Of a DNA stretch of 64,000 nucleotides, positions 11,939 through 21,966 are shown piece by piece. A program made the translations under genes and the position numbers. The first letter of the stretch is position 1, and the number at the start of each line of letters is the position of its first letter. The notes beneath the pieces were generated by a model. It saw only the letters and a list, made by a program, of their open reading frames with translations, was not told the DNA's origin and searched no databases. The stretch is from the NCBI GenBank assembly GCA_020736575.1, contig JAGPYM010000001.1, positions 1,674,001 through 1,738,000 on the forward strand, written 5' to 3'. The DNA is from Thelonectria olida. Lineage: Eukaryota > Ascomycota > Sordariomycetes > Hypocreales > Nectriaceae.

Positions 11939-13378
11939 TTACTTTTTGCTCTTCTGCCGTTTTTTAGGCACCGCTTTGAGACCACCCATGGTAACTTCAT
12001 ATTCCACAGCATCCTCCAGTCCTTGTCCCGAGGCAGGTGCATGAGGCGCGAAGACAACCTTCATCCACCTTTGCCATGCCTTGAGAGTAGGGGCTGACAA
12101 GTCTGAGTAATCATCCTCAGCATCTAACGGTGCAGCTTGTCGAGTGCGACCATATACAGGCCGCTTCAACAGGGCAATTCGACAGGCTATCTGTGTCGAC
12201 CAAACAAGGCCCAAGCTGGGTGTCTTAAGGGAATGTGAGGAGTGAGGATCGTCACCCCAGCCGGTGAACCAACGCTGCTGGTGATCGAGAAGTAGCGCCG
12301 GTGGCGGCGGAGGGCCGTCTGGATCCTGTAGAGCAAAGGGGACTGGAGATGACGGCGTGCCAGAGAAGTTGGTGGATGAGGGAGGAGGCATGCTGCGCGA
12401 GGCCAGGGGGCTTTCTGGCACGGCACCGCTACTCCTAGGTGGTGGGTTGCGTGAGACAAAAGCAGAGGAGGAAAAGCGGTCGGCGACTTGGTTGGCCACG
12501 ACGACGGCCAGGTTGTGTCGACGGGCAAGGTCACGTAGTAGAGCACCAAGACGAACGAGTTCAGCACTCCGGGCGGCCATGTTAGAGCCGCGGGAGCCCT
12601 GGCGCTCAAACTCGGCGCGATAGTTGGCGGCTACGGAGTCGAGGACGATGAGACCGACGTCATGCCGGGATAGAAGCACGGGGACCTGATACTCGAGAAT
12701 GTGATCCTGGGTTTCTAGATCCGGGGTGACGGCGCTGTGGATGGCATCAAGAGACGGGCGGAACTCTGGCTCGACGGACTGGAGCACATGGTTGTTGGCG
12801 AGCATTTGGGCAAGGCGACGGGTGGCCAGGGGTGCTTCGGTGGAGATGTAGAGGGCCTGGCGGCCAAGGCCATGAGGGGGAGGCAGCTGGACAGCGAGAC
12901 AGAGGCCGAGGAGAGCTTGCGTCTTGCCGGCGCCGCTCTCGCCGGCGATCTCGGACACGACGCCGACGGGGATGCCGCCGCCTAGGGCTTCGTCGAGGCC
13001 ATGGTCGAGGGTGCTGATGAGGCCGGTTTGGGTCGGTTCCGGGACCGGATCCGAGACCGGGAGTGGAGGCTCGGCGGAAGCGGAGGCGGAAGGTGTATCA
13101 GGGTCCGGGTCGGGTCTGAGGTTGGACTCCGCGGCCGGCTTCTCGTCCAGAGACAACAGGGGTTGTTGAGGAGGAGCGAGGTCGTCAGACAGAGAGGCCT
13201 GGACAGCAGCGATGAAGCGTTTGAGGTCAAGCAGTGGGAGACGAGTTTGCTTGGCAATGTCGGCTGGGTGAAGGGCAAGAAGGTCGGTGGTTGTGAGGCC
13301 GTGATGCTCGATGGCTGGGAGTAGAGCGGCGAAGGGAGGGTGAGGGAAAGAAGGGAGGATCTGGAGGAGGTCGGTCAT
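11939..13378 (-). CDS. RAD57: Rad51 paralogue RAD57 / Rhp57 (XRCC3-like)
   Basis: An intronless 479-residue ORF, counted from the ATG at 13378 (MTDLLQILPSF). The open frame continues upstream to 13483 but contains no better start. RecA-fold features are visible: a short N-terminal helical region, Walker A GESGAGKT at 146-153, Walker B LIVLDS at 243-248, and the VVVANQV segment of the core. Rad57 pairs with Rad55 and loads Rad51 on single-stranded DNA in homologous recombination, in the nucleus. Yeast Rad57 is 460 aa. This copy carries Pro/Ser/Asp-rich insertions before the ATPase core (about residues 70-115) and a Pro-rich loop (about 310-360) after the ANQV segment, common in filamentous fungi. 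The C-terminus is basic (KKRQKSKK). Convergent with RPC2. XRCC3 is the animal counterpart. Confidence 0.88.
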   Translation of the reverse strand: MTDLLQILPSFPHPPFAALLPAIEHHGLTTTDLLALHPADIAKQTRLPLLDLKRFIAAVQASLSDDLAPPQQPLLSLDEKPAAESNLRPDPDPDTPSASASAEPPLPVSDPVPEPTQTGLISTLDHGLDEALGGGIPVGVVSEIAGESGAGKTQALLGLCLAVQLPPPHGLGRQALYISTEAPLATRRLAQMLANNHVLQSVEPEFRPSLDAIHSAVTPDLETQDHILEYQVPVLLSRHDVGLIVLDSVAANYRAEFERQGSRGSNMAARSAELVRLGALLRDLARRHNLAVVVANQVADRFSSSAFVSRNPPPRSSGAVPESPLASRSMPPPSSTNFSGTPSSPVPFALQDPDGPPPPPALLLDHQQRWFTGWGDDPHSSHSLKTPSLGLVWSTQIACRIALLKRPVYGRTRQAAPLDAEDDYSDLSAPTLKAWQRWMKVVFAPHAPASGQGLEDAVEYEVTMGGLKAVPKKRQKSKK

Positions 13379-16300
13379 GGAGGGTGATGGTGGAAGATGG
13401 AGAGTTGCGGGGGACAGGGAGAGGGAGAAGCAGAGTGCATTCCGTGTAAGTGGTTGTGTGTGTGAAGTGCGCGAAGCAGGCACGAATAGAGCGTGAAGGA
13501 TTTTTTTTTATTTTTTTTGGCGGTGTTGGTTTGGTCAAGCACGAATGGAAGCCAATCCTTCACTGCACCTGCCGAAGGGATACAAAAGCTTATTGCAAAC
13601 CCAACAATCGTAGCTACGCGTATAGTTAAGGGACCAATTCTTGGCAATTGCACAACAAAAGCGATTCTCGCTGCTGTGGCACACACATACATGCAAGGGA
13701 GCATTTGCTGAAGAAGAGGTCATGAATGTGAGGTCTGGTGGTGTGTGGATGTTGGTCCAATTAGGCGCGAAAAGATCCACACATCTCATCTCGCGCGGCA
13801 ACATCTAGTCACAAAGTTGTTCCATAACGTACGCGGACCAAAATTAAACCATGAGGTAAGCAAGTTATTGGACCTCGCTCATTAGTTACTTTGCTTCAAG
13901 CCTGATCAACCACGCCATTCCCCTCCTTGAAGCTGACATTGCGACCCGGAAGGAAGAGCGGTGACTAGCGACCGTCTGACTAGGGATCGATGCATAAAGT
14001 TATAATATCACAGAGAGTGGGCTATATTCGGCGCCCAACAAACCGTCACTTCGCAGATCCTCTAGTTCCCACGTGTTGCGAAACCTCTGAGCCTTGGTTG
14101 TGCATCAGATCCATCCTTCAGCCTCCCCCCCCCCAACAATGAGTGGCAATGGACGAGACAGTAATTCCTTCGTACAGATGAAGTCACAAGACGCCCGCAA
14201 GTTGTCTCAAATCGCGGCGGGGTTGGAGGACCACCAATGTAGCGCGGGCATCCATGGATTGATGGTGGAGGAACCGCGTCGTCATCGCAGTAATCAGAGA
14301 GTTTTACCATGAAACACAAATATTTCTTAACCACAACGATAACGGAATGTGCAGTGCATTAATTATTCATCAAATATCCGAACGACACCGGCACTGGCGA
14401 GGCGAGGCGAATCGAGTCCGTGCCCTCGCCTCGCTTCCCATCTGTCCCCGTCGCTGGCCGTAGAAACCTCAGGGAAAGCCCTACAGGGCAGACTGCTGAA
14501 TCATGGTGACAGCGAGAAGCGAAACAGTGGGCGACGGGGGGGAGGGGGCCGGTGTCCGACGGCGACAGGGCTGGCATATGACTGAGAGGGACTCTGCAAT
14601 CCCTCCCCCCAGCAACCCGCAAACCCGGTCGCGAATTCTTCTTCGCAGATCAAGCACAAAAATAAGAAAAGAACGCAAAAGCCAGTCAGTCAAACAAAGT
14701 AGCGAACCTGGACCATCCTGCGATCCCATGTCGCCGGTCCTTGCTACTACTGCTGACGTTGGGTTGGGTCGTATCCGACTCCTCTCGTCTTCCCTCTCTC
14801 ATCTCCCGTCCCTCATCTCCACCCCAAATTGTGCGGCAAAACTCCGCCCCTCGCTCTCAGGCGCCAAGGCGGAGCGACTGGCAATTGGGGATTGGGGGAC
14901 GCTTGTGTGATGTGTGGGAGAGTGTGTGCCTGCAGTTGCGCACCGGCGTCGTTGGCGTATCGACGGCGCGAATACATTTTTGGCTCACCCTTCCGAACTC
15001 GTCTTTGTTCGGCTCAGTCGGACGAGTTTGGGGCAATGGGCTCTTTTACTATGGCTGATTAGTACCTATAGTGCTGCGGGCAGTGACATGAATGTTGCGT
15101 CGGAGCATTGATGTTTGAATGAGGATGAACAACAGAGAGGGAAGCTCCACAATTCGACAGAGAGCAACGCAGATCAAGCTCAAGGGAGCAGGGGAGAGAC
15201 CAAAGTTCTTTCATCGAAATAAGGTCCTCTTCTCCCTCTCATTCGTCATCAAGCGAACCAACACTCCAACACATGGGCTTGGGCGTGGAAAGTAGGCGGG
15301 GACCGGAAACACCGTTGCATCTGGCCCTGTCAATGTCCTTCCTGCGCCGTTCTCGACGTTGATGCACTCGTCAGGGCTGAATTCGCCTCTCAGCGTCCAG
15401 CTTGTGCTGTAAGATAGTTACCCGCCGAATCCCAATGCATCTGACCATCTCACGCTCCCCTTGGTAATCAAACCAAGACCGGGTCCAGGCCCAAGTCGGG
15501 TTACTGTGCTGACGTCCTTGCTTGGGTTAGGCTTGCTTGGGCTTGGGCTGGGCCGGGCGACTGCGGGCTTTGGACAGGGGATATTTTTAGGGTATGCTGC
15601 GCGATCTCGAAGGGTGGAGCGGAGCGCCTGTGATACTAGTCTTGCATACACTGAACCGTACCGTAACCACTGGACACGGGTCCCTCGCTCTCGCTGTGAT
15701 GTTGCGGAAGACTCGTTCGACGCGGGACGCACAGCAAGAAACAGGGCCCAGCAGGCTCCTCATTGTCCACCCATTGGAGGGCTGCCCCCGGCTCTAGCCC
15801 CGGAGCCGCTTGTTTCGAAAGAGAGAGAGAGAGATGTGAAAAAGCCCAGCTTGCCCGACTAGGCCAGGACTGATGAAGCAGGGTGGGCGCTTTTTGGGGC
15901 TGTGCGGACCTCAATTTGTGCGTCGTGCTCGAGGGCGATTGGTGAGCGATGTCGCTGGCATCACCCAACACTGTTGCAGCAACCGACAAGAGCGATGATC
16001 GACCAGGCTGTGCTGGGCTGCTCCTTCCATTCTGTCTCGTCGGTGCTGTTTTCTGTGCTGTGTGTGCTTCCCCCCCAAGCAATTGCCATTGCCAAAAGCA
16101 GACAGTCGTATCTTTCCATTATTTTTCCACTTCCCTCCCGCCCGCACCCGCCTGTACCCACCCACACGCGCATCAGCTCTCTTTATTCAACACACATTCA
16201 GCGTCGATTGTGCTTCGTGACGGCCTCATCCCGACAACCGAGTCTCTGGTTGCGTGTGCTGTGTTTGTTGGGCAACCAAGCAACGCCGCGTTCTGGCCCC

Positions 16301-17074
16301 AAGAATTCCTTTTTGACTTTGCTCGGCATTCTCAGCAACAAGTTACCCCGTCGGTACGAGCAAGCCATGTCTCGCGCGCGCGCCCCAAAATGCCCTAGTT
16401 CCTGGGTTGCTCCCTGGACCCGGGTCGAAAAGGGAGGGGATGGGCGCTGATGGTCTCGTTTTGCCCCTTCAGCTTCTGCAAGCCACTTCAGCATACTCGC
16501 ACATGACTGGTCCAGATCTCGGGAAAACTGGATGCTTTCACACTGCAGTGGAGGCGCTGAAGGAACATGGGGTGTGGGCTCGCCTGGCTTAAGGCTGAGA
16601 GAGAGAGTCGCCCTGAGCGTGGTGGTGGGTGATGACTTTGGATGGTGGAGATGACCAGCGACAGCTTCGCCCTCTCACTCGCCCTCTCTCCAGAAACCGC
16701 CAACGGGTAACTAGCCATGTCCATGCACACGCCCACACACCCACTCCCTGTCGAGAGAGATGGCTGAACTCGACAGACCCCGGTCGTGGCCTGGCTAGGC
16801 TCTCGATCCTCTTGTTTCCCTTCTCCATTGATGGACATGGCTTGGCTGCTGGTGCTTGCTCTTTTCCCCTTCGGCCTTGCAGACAGTCCGTCTTATTAAA
16901 ATCATCCCGCCTCCGCAGCCCGTTCCTCTCCTCCTCCTCCTCCCCCCTTTCCTGCCTCTCGAGAAGAGTGTCTTGGTCTCAGTCTTGGTGGCGGTGATAT
17001 TCCAATCCATTCGTTTGCTCTCGACGATACTATTTGGGGTTCCAATTCGGATCGATCAGAATCGAATCGACAAG
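13379..17074. other. 3.7 kb gene-free interval
   Basis: It lies upstream of both RAD57 (minus) and the Mid2-like gene (plus). It contains an A/T tract at 13501-13518, a run of ten C at 14125-14134, GCTTGGG-rich DNA near 15515-15550 and CT-rich DNA just before 17075, typical of a fungal 5' leader. The long frames (for example 15902-16450) overlap on several frames and strands, and none is recognisable. Confidence 0.6.
13501..13518. promoter_or_regulatory. Poly(dA:dT) tract upstream of RAD57
   Basis: An almost pure T tract on the plus strand (A on the RAD57 strand) lies about 120 bp before the RAD57 start codon. Such tracts exclude nucleosomes in fungal promoters; the role here is inferred from position. 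Confidence 0.35.
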
Positions 17075-18346
17075 ATGAAGGCTTCCATTACCTACGCTGC
17101 CGTTGCAGCCCTCGCCGGCGTCTCCAATGCTCGGAATCTTATTCGCTCGGCTCCTGAGCCTACCCACAGCTTCGAGCTCCCTTCCGACGGTGTGAGCCCT
17201 CGTCCGACAGAGGCCGTCATGGAACTCTTCCGACGCGCCGACGAACTTACCACCCTCTGGGCTCCCGACAACACTTGCGGTTACATCTCCGGTCTCCGGG
17301 GCGCTGCCTATACTTGCAATGGCGACTACCAGTGCGCTTTTGAGACGGCATCATCGGCCGGAAACGTTGGTTGCTGTTCTGCTGGTGTGTGTAACATGCG
17401 ATACAAATGTATCAACTACGAAGAATACTATTCTTCAAGCGCTTGTGTTGATGGCTGTGTTGTTGATGCCGACACCCTGAAGTGGTAAGTTTTTCACCCA
17501 ACCCCAAGCTGAACCAGGAGAAAACGGATGGAAAAGAATCAAGGTACAAGGATTTGTGCTGATCAAAGACGACGTAACAGCACGGCGACCAGCGCCCCTT
17601 ACTGCAACACCATTTCTTTCGCTGGAGGTATCACCGATTACTGGTGCAACAACGTCGAGATCAACACTGCTCAGAAGGCTAGCACCACCTATAGTGGTGG
17701 CGATGAGCGCGAGTACACCACTGCCGACGTGACCACATCTGTTGCTACCAGTGAACTCAGCAGCGCCTCGGTTGCTCAGCCCACCGTGACTGTCCACGCT
17801 TCCTCGTCTGCCAGCTCTTCAGCAGCTGCTGACGAAAACAGCGATGATGGTGATGACAAGAGCAGCAGCAACACCGGTGCCATTGTTGGCGGCGTTGTCG
17901 GTGGAGTCGCCTTCCTTGCTCTGATCGGTCTTGCCATCTTCTTCTTCCTTCGCAACAAGAAGAAGAAGCAGGCTGTTGCTCCCACCACCCCCGCTGGCAC
18001 CACTCCTCCCGCCTACCAGGCTCCGCCCATGCAACAGCAGCAGCACCCCGGCCCCAACGGCTACAACGCTGTGCCCCAGGGCCAGACCGGCTACTACGAC
18101 CCCAAGAACCCTTACCCGTCGCCCGGAGCCCAGTACAACACTCCCGTCACTGGCTTCTACCAGCCCGGAACTCCCGACCCCAACCAGCAGCACGATCCCC
18201 GCCTGTCTCAAGCCAACACCAGCCCTTCTCCTTCGTACAACCCGCAAGGTGTCGTCCCCCAGCAGGGCTTCCAACCTCAACAGACCGTCATTCACGAGGC
18301 CCCCACCGACAACCACGGTCGGAACGAGACTCACGAGCTCGCTTAA
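17075..18346 (+). CDS. Secreted / single-pass cell-surface protein, Mid2-like, with Cys-rich ectodomain
   Basis: Exons 17075-17484 and 17581-18346 give 391 residues. Visible in order: a signal peptide (residues 1 to about 19, MKASITYAAVAALAGVSNA); a Cys-rich ectodomain (about 63-160) with repeated pairs such as GCCSAGVC; a Ser/Thr-rich stalk (about 175-230); an acidic run; one membrane helix at about 236-258 (AIVGGVVGGVAFLALIGLAI); a basic stop-transfer RNKKKK; and a Pro/Gln/Tyr-rich cytoplasmic tail. The layout is that of fungal wall-stress sensors (Mid2/WSC type), which signal to the Pkc1 pathway, but the Cys pattern is not a clear WSC domain, so the sensor role is inferred. The junction gives TG+C, a Cys in the Cys-rich series. 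If the intron is retained, translation stops two bases into it. Confidence 0.8.
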
Positions 18347-19276
18347 TTGCACCATATTTTATGGATTGCTCCCATGTCTACGTTGCTGTTCATGTGTTGG
18401 AAGAGGCGTTTTTAGCTGGGTATATCACAAAGCTCTGCATTCTGGTTGTTATTTTTGCATCACGGCCCTGGAGTTGGATAGAGATCTTGTCGTTCTGTAT
18501 GCCAAATAATGGAGGTGGATTATTCATGGTTCCCCTTACTTCGCTTGCTTTAACCAAACAAACCCAAAATTTCCACCCAATCACCCAGAAATTAAATGAC
18601 TCATATTTCTAAGTTTCACTCCCTCCTCTTGTACAAGCAAATCTCTGTTAATGGCTTCTCGGGACAAGGGAAAATAAGGACCGGAGAAGGGACAAGGCGG
18701 ATGGCTGATGGCCATGATGAACCCGTTGGTTACTATTTCATGTACATATAACGTTGACATTAGATGATGGTTGGCCTGTGGCAGCCCAAACTATGAGAGT
18801 ATAATTACCCAGTGTCTGTCTGCCTGTATGAATGTTGTGTGATAGTCTCCGTTCTTCTATCAACACCCAGTAATCTATCACCATAACTACTCCGCTGTGA
18901 TGGCAACAGAGCGCTCGTGAGCTCATACGAATGTCACCAGAACACTAGGCTAACCTCATTCAAACCTCTCAACTGAGTGAGTCTATGGAACGAACCAATC
19001 ATTCAGAAATCTCTTGAATTGAATCCTAGATCTACGCCAGGCCGTATCGGCCCACAGCACTGTTCGCTATCCATGAAACCTGCATGACTCCCCCTGCCAT
19101 CCTTCTCCTAAGACATCAATGATGTGCGCCCGGTAAGGCAATATCACTCTGAAAATGGAAACTAAAGTGAACCCGCTTCCCATGTGAGTTTAAATCCCCA
19201 AAAAAAACAAAAAAAAAACAAAGCAGAACCTTGCAGCAGCCACCCGGTTATCGGTAGCAACTCTTTCGGAGAGTGC
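18347..19276. other. Convergent intergenic interval
   Basis: It lies between the 3' end of the Mid2-like gene and the 3' end of the carnitine acetyltransferase gene. It is fairly AT-rich, with an A-rich run near 19198-19220. No supported gene is seen. Confidence 0.6.
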
Positions 19277-21966
19277 TTAGTAGTCAATCAACCGCAACTT
19301 CTTGCCAATGTCTCGTCGACGTGCCTGCACGGCCGCCCGTTCCGAAGCCCGCGTCTCGGCGGCCTCGAACTGGACGCTGCGGTTCTTGAGGGCCTGGAGG
19401 AGCATGCCTGCATCGAAGAAGCCATCTGTGACGACAAAGTTAGCAAATTACCAGAAAGGTAGAGTGGAAGGTGCTTACATCCACCAATCTCTTCGTCCTC
19501 GCTGAAGGCACTGCTCTCGTTGGTTGGGGACGTCGTGCCCGTGGTAGAGCGGACGTTGTCGAGCGCGTTGATGGGCCGGCCACGGGACTTGAGACGGTTC
19601 ACCGGCTTGGCGTGGTTCATGGCATTCTCAGCCTCACGAGCGCGACTGGACTTCACAGTGGACTGCTTGCGGTTGCTGATGCGGAGGATGCGACGAATCT
19701 CCAGGAGGTAGCTCTCGAGTGTATCAACGAAGCGACGGGTCTGTCGATGCTTGCTTGACACGCAAATCGAAAGGCCATCATCCTTGATGATGTAGCCGAT
19801 ACCGAAGCCGTCACCGGATGTGGGGCCGAAGCCGAACTGTCGGAGGGCCGGGTTGCCACAGTTGGACGTGGAGAGGATGGTCGTGTTGAGCTTGTCCCAG
19901 CCAGGATCGGCAAAGAGGAGAGGAAGTGGGTTTTGGTCACGGGATCGCGAGTTGGTGCTGTAGCCACGCTCACGCGATGGCTTCACCTCAACTCCGTCCA
20001 GGGAGCCATTGGATCGGCCGTTGACGGGCGAGTTGATGCCTTGCTCTGAGTATCCATCCATGGGGCTGGAGTAGCCGGTGCCGCTGAAACCGCTGTCCAG
20101 CTCATCGTCCATGCTCCTCTGCCAGACGGAAAAGAGGGCGTAGAGATGACGATCGCAGCCTTCGGCTTTGGAGCATTGCCGAGTGTTTGCGACATGCTTC
20201 TGGCAAGCTTTCTTAAGAGCGTCAATCTTAACATCGAGCGGGTTATCGCCCCAGAAGGTCTGGACAAAGTCGACGGCCTCATCCGTGGTAGATCGAATAG
20301 CCTCAGTGCGGCCGTGAAGGAAAACCTTGGTCATGGCGGGCTCGTAGGTGCATTCAACACGACCGTAGAGGCCATAGTAAGCGGCCTGGAACGCCATCTG
20401 CACGAAGGCATCAGGAGAGAATCCCATCGAGGTGATGAAGTTCTTGCCGTAGTGGCCAAACTCCAAACACTCAAACTCATTTTGTCCGATGAGGTCGGAA
20501 AGTCTGGTCTCGGCGAAGCGGACGGCGATGCTCAGCTCAGGGACCATGTCCCACTCCAGTTTACGGGGAGTGGTGTTGACGTTACCGAAGCTCTCGGGGT
20601 CTCGCTTGGATGGATCGGGGCTTGAAGAAGCCCAGAGAGATGGGGCCGTGCCGTTGATGGTTTTGGCGAATCGAAGAATGGTATCCGTGTAAACGTCACT
20701 AGCGAACCGGAGAACCGTGTGACCGTCCACACCGGTGTGCTCAAAGTTGATGCCGGCACTTCCGTTCTTGCAGACGATGATCTGAAGCTTGTCGTACCAG
20801 CGGTTGGTGCAGGTACCGATCTGGACACCCTTCTCGATCTCATTGGTTCCGCACAGCATGGTCTGGCAGAGACCGGCAGCATCCAGGGGCTCGGTGTAGT
20901 CGAGGCAAAGAACGAAGAGGGCAGTGTCGACAATGCTGAGGGAGTCGGCATTGTTTGAATCGGGCTCGCGGGTCAGGACGTCTCTCAGGCCCGACCAAAC
21001 CTTCCGGTTCTCGGTACTCAAGACACCCAGAGCCCCCTTGGCAGCCTCTTGGATGGGGGTTTGTGTGGCATCATCGACGATGGTCTGAAGGTTGACGGAA
21101 ATATCCTTCTCGGTCATGATCAAATCTGAGTTGTCGTCAAGCACATCGAACCAGTAAAACTGGCCGCGTACCAGGACAACAATGTGCTTCGACTCAGGGT
21201 CTTGCTCGATTTGGCAACCGGCATCAGTGGGAACACGGGCAGTTCCGAAGAGACGAGAATATTGGTACATGCAAAGGGGGGTTCCCTTGATCTTGTCTGG
21301 CTTCAGCTCTTCCTTGCGAACGGCTCGGACAAACTCGAGCGAGGACACCACCAAGGACGCCGCTCGTGTCACTTGATTGTTTCGGGCAGGGGTTGGATCA
21401 TCTTCCAAGAGGAAGAAGGGGTTTAAGTTGAGGACCACGGGGTTATCGTAGTTGAGGTAAGAATCATACCCTGTCAAGAATCAGATATCTAGTTGTCGAA
21501 AGAAGGGAAAGTAAAAATACTTACAAAACTGCTCGATGTAACTGGTCTTTCCCTGAGCATACTGCTTCAACTTCTCTTGCAGCTCGGGTCCATCAGCCTT
21601 TAGGAACTCGTCCACGGCAAATCGAGTCTCTGCTCGCTCTCGGGGTGTCTGGAGGGGATGGAGGGATTCGATGTATCGGCGGCAAGTGTCGGCAAGATCA
21701 GGGATGGGAAGCTTAGGGAGCTTGTCCTGGCCGGAGAAGGTGAGGCCGCCCTCCTTCTTAGTCTCGTGATAGGTGGCCATTGGGACTCTTGTGTAGTCGC
21801 CGTTGGGCCTGGGTGCCGAGTCCCTTCTCTTGGTTTGCTGAGTGAGTTCGGGGATCTCTGGGATGGAACGAGGAGTGGCAGAAGTGAGAGAAGTGGTTGT
21901 AGGAACAGGCTCAGCGAGTCTCTCGCCGAGAGGCTGAGGAATGGTAAAGGTGCGAACTTGGGTCAT
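19277..21966 (-). CDS. facC: Carnitine O-acetyltransferase, cytosolic FacC/YAT2 type
   Basis: Exons 21966-21525, 21470-19479 and 19425-19277 give 860 residues. The enzyme moves acetyl groups between CoA and carnitine so that acetyl units reach mitochondria during growth on acetate or fatty acids. Family signatures: WYDSYLNY and PVVLNLNPFFLLEDD (the W is restored across junction 1), YQYSRLFGTARVP, the catalytic His in NFEHTGVDGHT (about His392), and the STSNCGNPALRQFGFGP carnitine/CoA-binding block (about 680). A Ser/Gly-rich insertion of roughly 65 residues (about 600-665) separates the last two conserved lobes, as in the YAT2/FacC branch. There is no mitochondrial leader, and the C-terminus (RLIDY) is not a PTS1, so a cytosolic site is inferred. 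The start is the first in-frame ATG at 21966; the frame stays open upstream without another ATG. Confidence 0.93.

Noticed and set aside
13379..13483. 35-residue N-terminal extension of RAD57
   Set aside because: The extra residues are Ser/Pro-rich and not family-like, and the internal ATG at 13378 gives the expected MTDLLQ-type start.
15902..16450. 182-codon plus-strand frame
   Set aside because: Overlaps frames on several other strands and frames, has CT-rich composition typical of fungal leader DNA and no recognisable domain.
17838..18355. Long minus-strand frames opposite the Mid2-like gene, HSP70 and RPC2
   Set aside because: They are antisense shadows of strongly biased coding sequence; composition and lack of homology give no support.
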